From JAFGPL01 sp963781805 (lineage in GTDB: Bacteria; Bacteroidota; Bacteroidia; Bacteroidales; UBA10428): 64,000 nucleotides of DNA. Below are positions 62,564-64,000 of the stretch, piece by piece; within the stretch, counting starts at the first letter, position 1, and each line of letters opens with the position of its first letter. Position numbers and translations under genes: made by a program. The stretch spans positions 682,001 to 746,000 of the forward strand of contig CAWAHF010000004.1 in NCBI GenBank assembly GCA_963781805.1, written 5' to 3'. The notes beneath the pieces were generated by a model. That model made no database searches and was not told where the DNA came from. It worked only from the letters and a program-made list of their open reading frames with translations.

Positions 62564-64000
62564 TCACTCAATTTCAGCCAGCAGCATATCCGTTTCCACC
62601 TGATCGCCTTCACTAACATGAAGCCTTTTAATTTTACCCGAACATGGCGCCAATATTCTGTTTTCCGTCTTCATGGAATCAATGATCAAAACTAAATCAT
62701 TTTTGTTTATTTCAGAATTTTCATTGACATTAATTTGCAAAATCTTACCATAAAGGGGTGAAATTACGAATTTCTCAGTTTCACTGTCGTTTTCCTTCAA
62801 AAGATGGTTTTTATGGTTGCTCAACAAATCATTCCTTTCAATTACCACCGTAATATTTTTGCATGTAATCCAGATTTTTCCTTTCGAATCGGTTGAATAA
62901 ATTGTTTCGTGATGAATTCCATTGAGAATGAATTGCAAACTATGCTCTTTTAGTTCAATATTATTCACAAGATATTCTTCATTTTCAATGATTAAAGTTA
63001 TCATATTAAGCTCTTTCCGGGTTATCTCAACTTCCTTTTTTATTTCATCTGCCTCAAGTGGTAAAATCAATAAATGGCGCCACAAACCAATGTTTAACCA
63101 GATTGAATTGTTTTCCGGTTTTGAAGGTTTATTATTGCGAAGCACTATGATTAAGGCTGCTGCAACAAAGAAAATATTATCATGCTCATTTTGTCCATGA
63201 TAGGATTGCAGTAAATTATTAAGATTTTTATCAATATAAGTGGTGGATATCCGGTTCGATATATAATTTCTGTCTTCAAGTACACGTTGAAGGAATAAGA
63301 TATTCGTTGTGATACCATGGATAGTCACTTCGGAAAGATTCTTTTGTAACAAGGAAACAGCTTCGTTCCTGGTTTTACCATAAACGATAAGTTTGGCAAG
63401 CAATGGATCATATCTGAATTTAACTTCATATCCTGATTTAACACCTGAGTCCAGCAGCAGATTAACGGATGTTGGTGTGAGAAAACAGGTTATTGTCCCT
63501 GCAGAAGGAAGAAAATTTTTTAAGGGATCTTCAGCATAAATCCTTGCTTCAATAGCATGACCTGACATGTTAATATCAGCCTGCGAAAAGTTCAAACTGT
63601 TTCCCATAGCGACTGAGATTTGCTCCCGAACGATATCAATTCCCGTAATCATTTCTGTAACCCTGTGTTCGACCTGAATCCGGGTATTCATTTCTAAAAA
63701 GTAAAAATCCCCATCTTTATCCAACAGAAACTCAATGGTACCAGCGCCCAAATAACCAACAGATTTTGCTATGTGCAATGCAGCTTGTGTGATTTTTTCC
63801 CGTAAGTTGTCATCCACCGAGACAGAGGGCGATTCCTCAATTACTTTCTGAAACCGGCGTTGCAGCGAACATTCTCTTTCGAATAAATGAACCACATTTC
63901 CAAAGGAGTCTCCAATTATCTGCACTTCGATATGTCTGGGTTCTTTGAGCAACTTTTCAATGTACACGGTACCCTCACCGAAATAATTAAGCGCTTCTGA
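62564..64000 (-). CDS. Acyl-CoA carboxylase alpha subunit: biotin carboxylase fused to biotin carrier domain (N-terminus outside window)
   Basis: The frame is open to the window end; the GTG at 63967 is an internal Val codon (FGEGTVYIEKLLKEPRHIE), so the gene is partial. Present are the second half of the ATP-grasp biotin carboxylase (LLKEPRHIEVQIIGDSFGN, FLEMNTRIQVEHRVTEM, the ARIYAEDP block), a linker/BT-like region, and a C-terminal biotinyl domain with the biotin Lys in DSMKTENRI. This fused layout is that of propionyl-, methylcrotonyl- and geranyl-CoA carboxylase alpha subunits. The beta subunit is not in view. It is 90 bases upstream of the acyl-CoA dehydrogenase gene on the same strand. 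Confidence 0.9.
   Translation of the reverse strand, partial: SEALNYFGEGTVYIEKLLKEPRHIEVQIIGDSFGNVVHLFERECSLQRRFQKVIEESPSVSVDDNLREKITQAALHIAKSVGYLGAGTIEFLLDKDGDFYFLEMNTRIQVEHRVTEMITGIDIVREQISVAMGNSLNFSQADINMSGHAIEARIYAEDPLKNFLPSAGTITCFLTPTSVNLLLDSGVKSGYEVKFRYDPLLAKLIVYGKTRNEAVSLLQKNLSEVTIHGITTNILFLQRVLEDRNYISNRISTTYIDKNLNNLLQSYHGQNEHDNIFFVAAALIIVLRNNKPSKPENNSIWLNIGLWRHLLILPLEADEIKKEVEITRKELNMITLIIENEEYLVNNIELKEHSLQFILNGIHHETIYSTDSKGKIWITCKNITVVIERNDLLSNHKNHLLKENDSETEKFVISPLYGKILQINVNENSEINKNDLVLIIDSMKTENRILAPCSGKIKRLHVSEGDQVETDMLLAEIE

Overview
The window looks like a chromosomal segment of an AT-rich member of the Bacteroidota. The signs are C-terminal sorting domains of the type IX secretion system (T9SS), promoter -7 boxes of the form TAnnTTTG, a two-component regulator propeller kinase, a TANFOR-like protein, and a complete mevalonate pathway including a GYDIA-type GHMP kinase. 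The lifestyle suggested is degradation of plant polysaccharide, mainly pectin.

Layout. Bases 1-6.8 kb hold the tail of a response-regulator domain, a large secreted PL11 rhamnogalacturonan lyase, and an SDR/START-domain pair. Bases 6.9-15.5 kb form a uronate catabolism locus: kduD and kduI, a LacI-type regulator, a cellobiose phosphorylase, KDPG aldolase and a hexuronate-type MFS transporter. Two near-identical 20-bp palindromes, each abutting a -7 box (before kduI and before the aldolase), tie these genes into one small regulon. Bases 16-23 kb carry small secreted proteins, an ABC transporter pair and several proteins of unknown function. Bases 23.3-32.9 kb are one operon: an outer-membrane protein, a 1939-residue TANFOR/carboxypeptidase-regulatory-like protein and an Fn3-rich protein.

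Bases 32.9-50.9 kb are an accessory region packed with repeats. It has a RAYT transposase flanked by its REP palindromes, and a 15-unit 21-bp tandem array followed by a helical protein. It also has a cassette-like series of small orphan genes separated by attC-like imperfect palindromes with no integrase in view, and three copies of a long non-coding repeat. The rest is a pectate lyase of unlike base composition, a sigma factor/lgt operon cut by a group II intron relic, a broken PIN toxin, a channel relic, a CBM9-like T9SS protein, panE and a decayed insertion sequence.

Bases 50.9-55.9 kb hold an Ig-like lipoprotein and a propeller histidine kinase. Bases 56-64 kb are a tight minus-strand operon: biotin-dependent carboxylase, acyl-CoA dehydrogenase, type 2 IPP isomerase, class II HMG-CoA reductase, GYDIA kinase, diphosphomevalonate decarboxylase and mevalonate kinase.

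Together, PL11, PL1 and the CBM9-like protein would act outside the cell. The MFS carrier would import uronates, and KduI, KduD and the aldolase would take unsaturated uronates toward pyruvate and glyceraldehyde 3-phosphate, although no 2-keto-3-deoxygluconate kinase and no SusC/SusD pair is present in this window. The most promising unexplained signals are the attC-like cassette series, the tandem-array/helical-protein module and the long repeat family. All statements come from reading the sequence; no database search was run.
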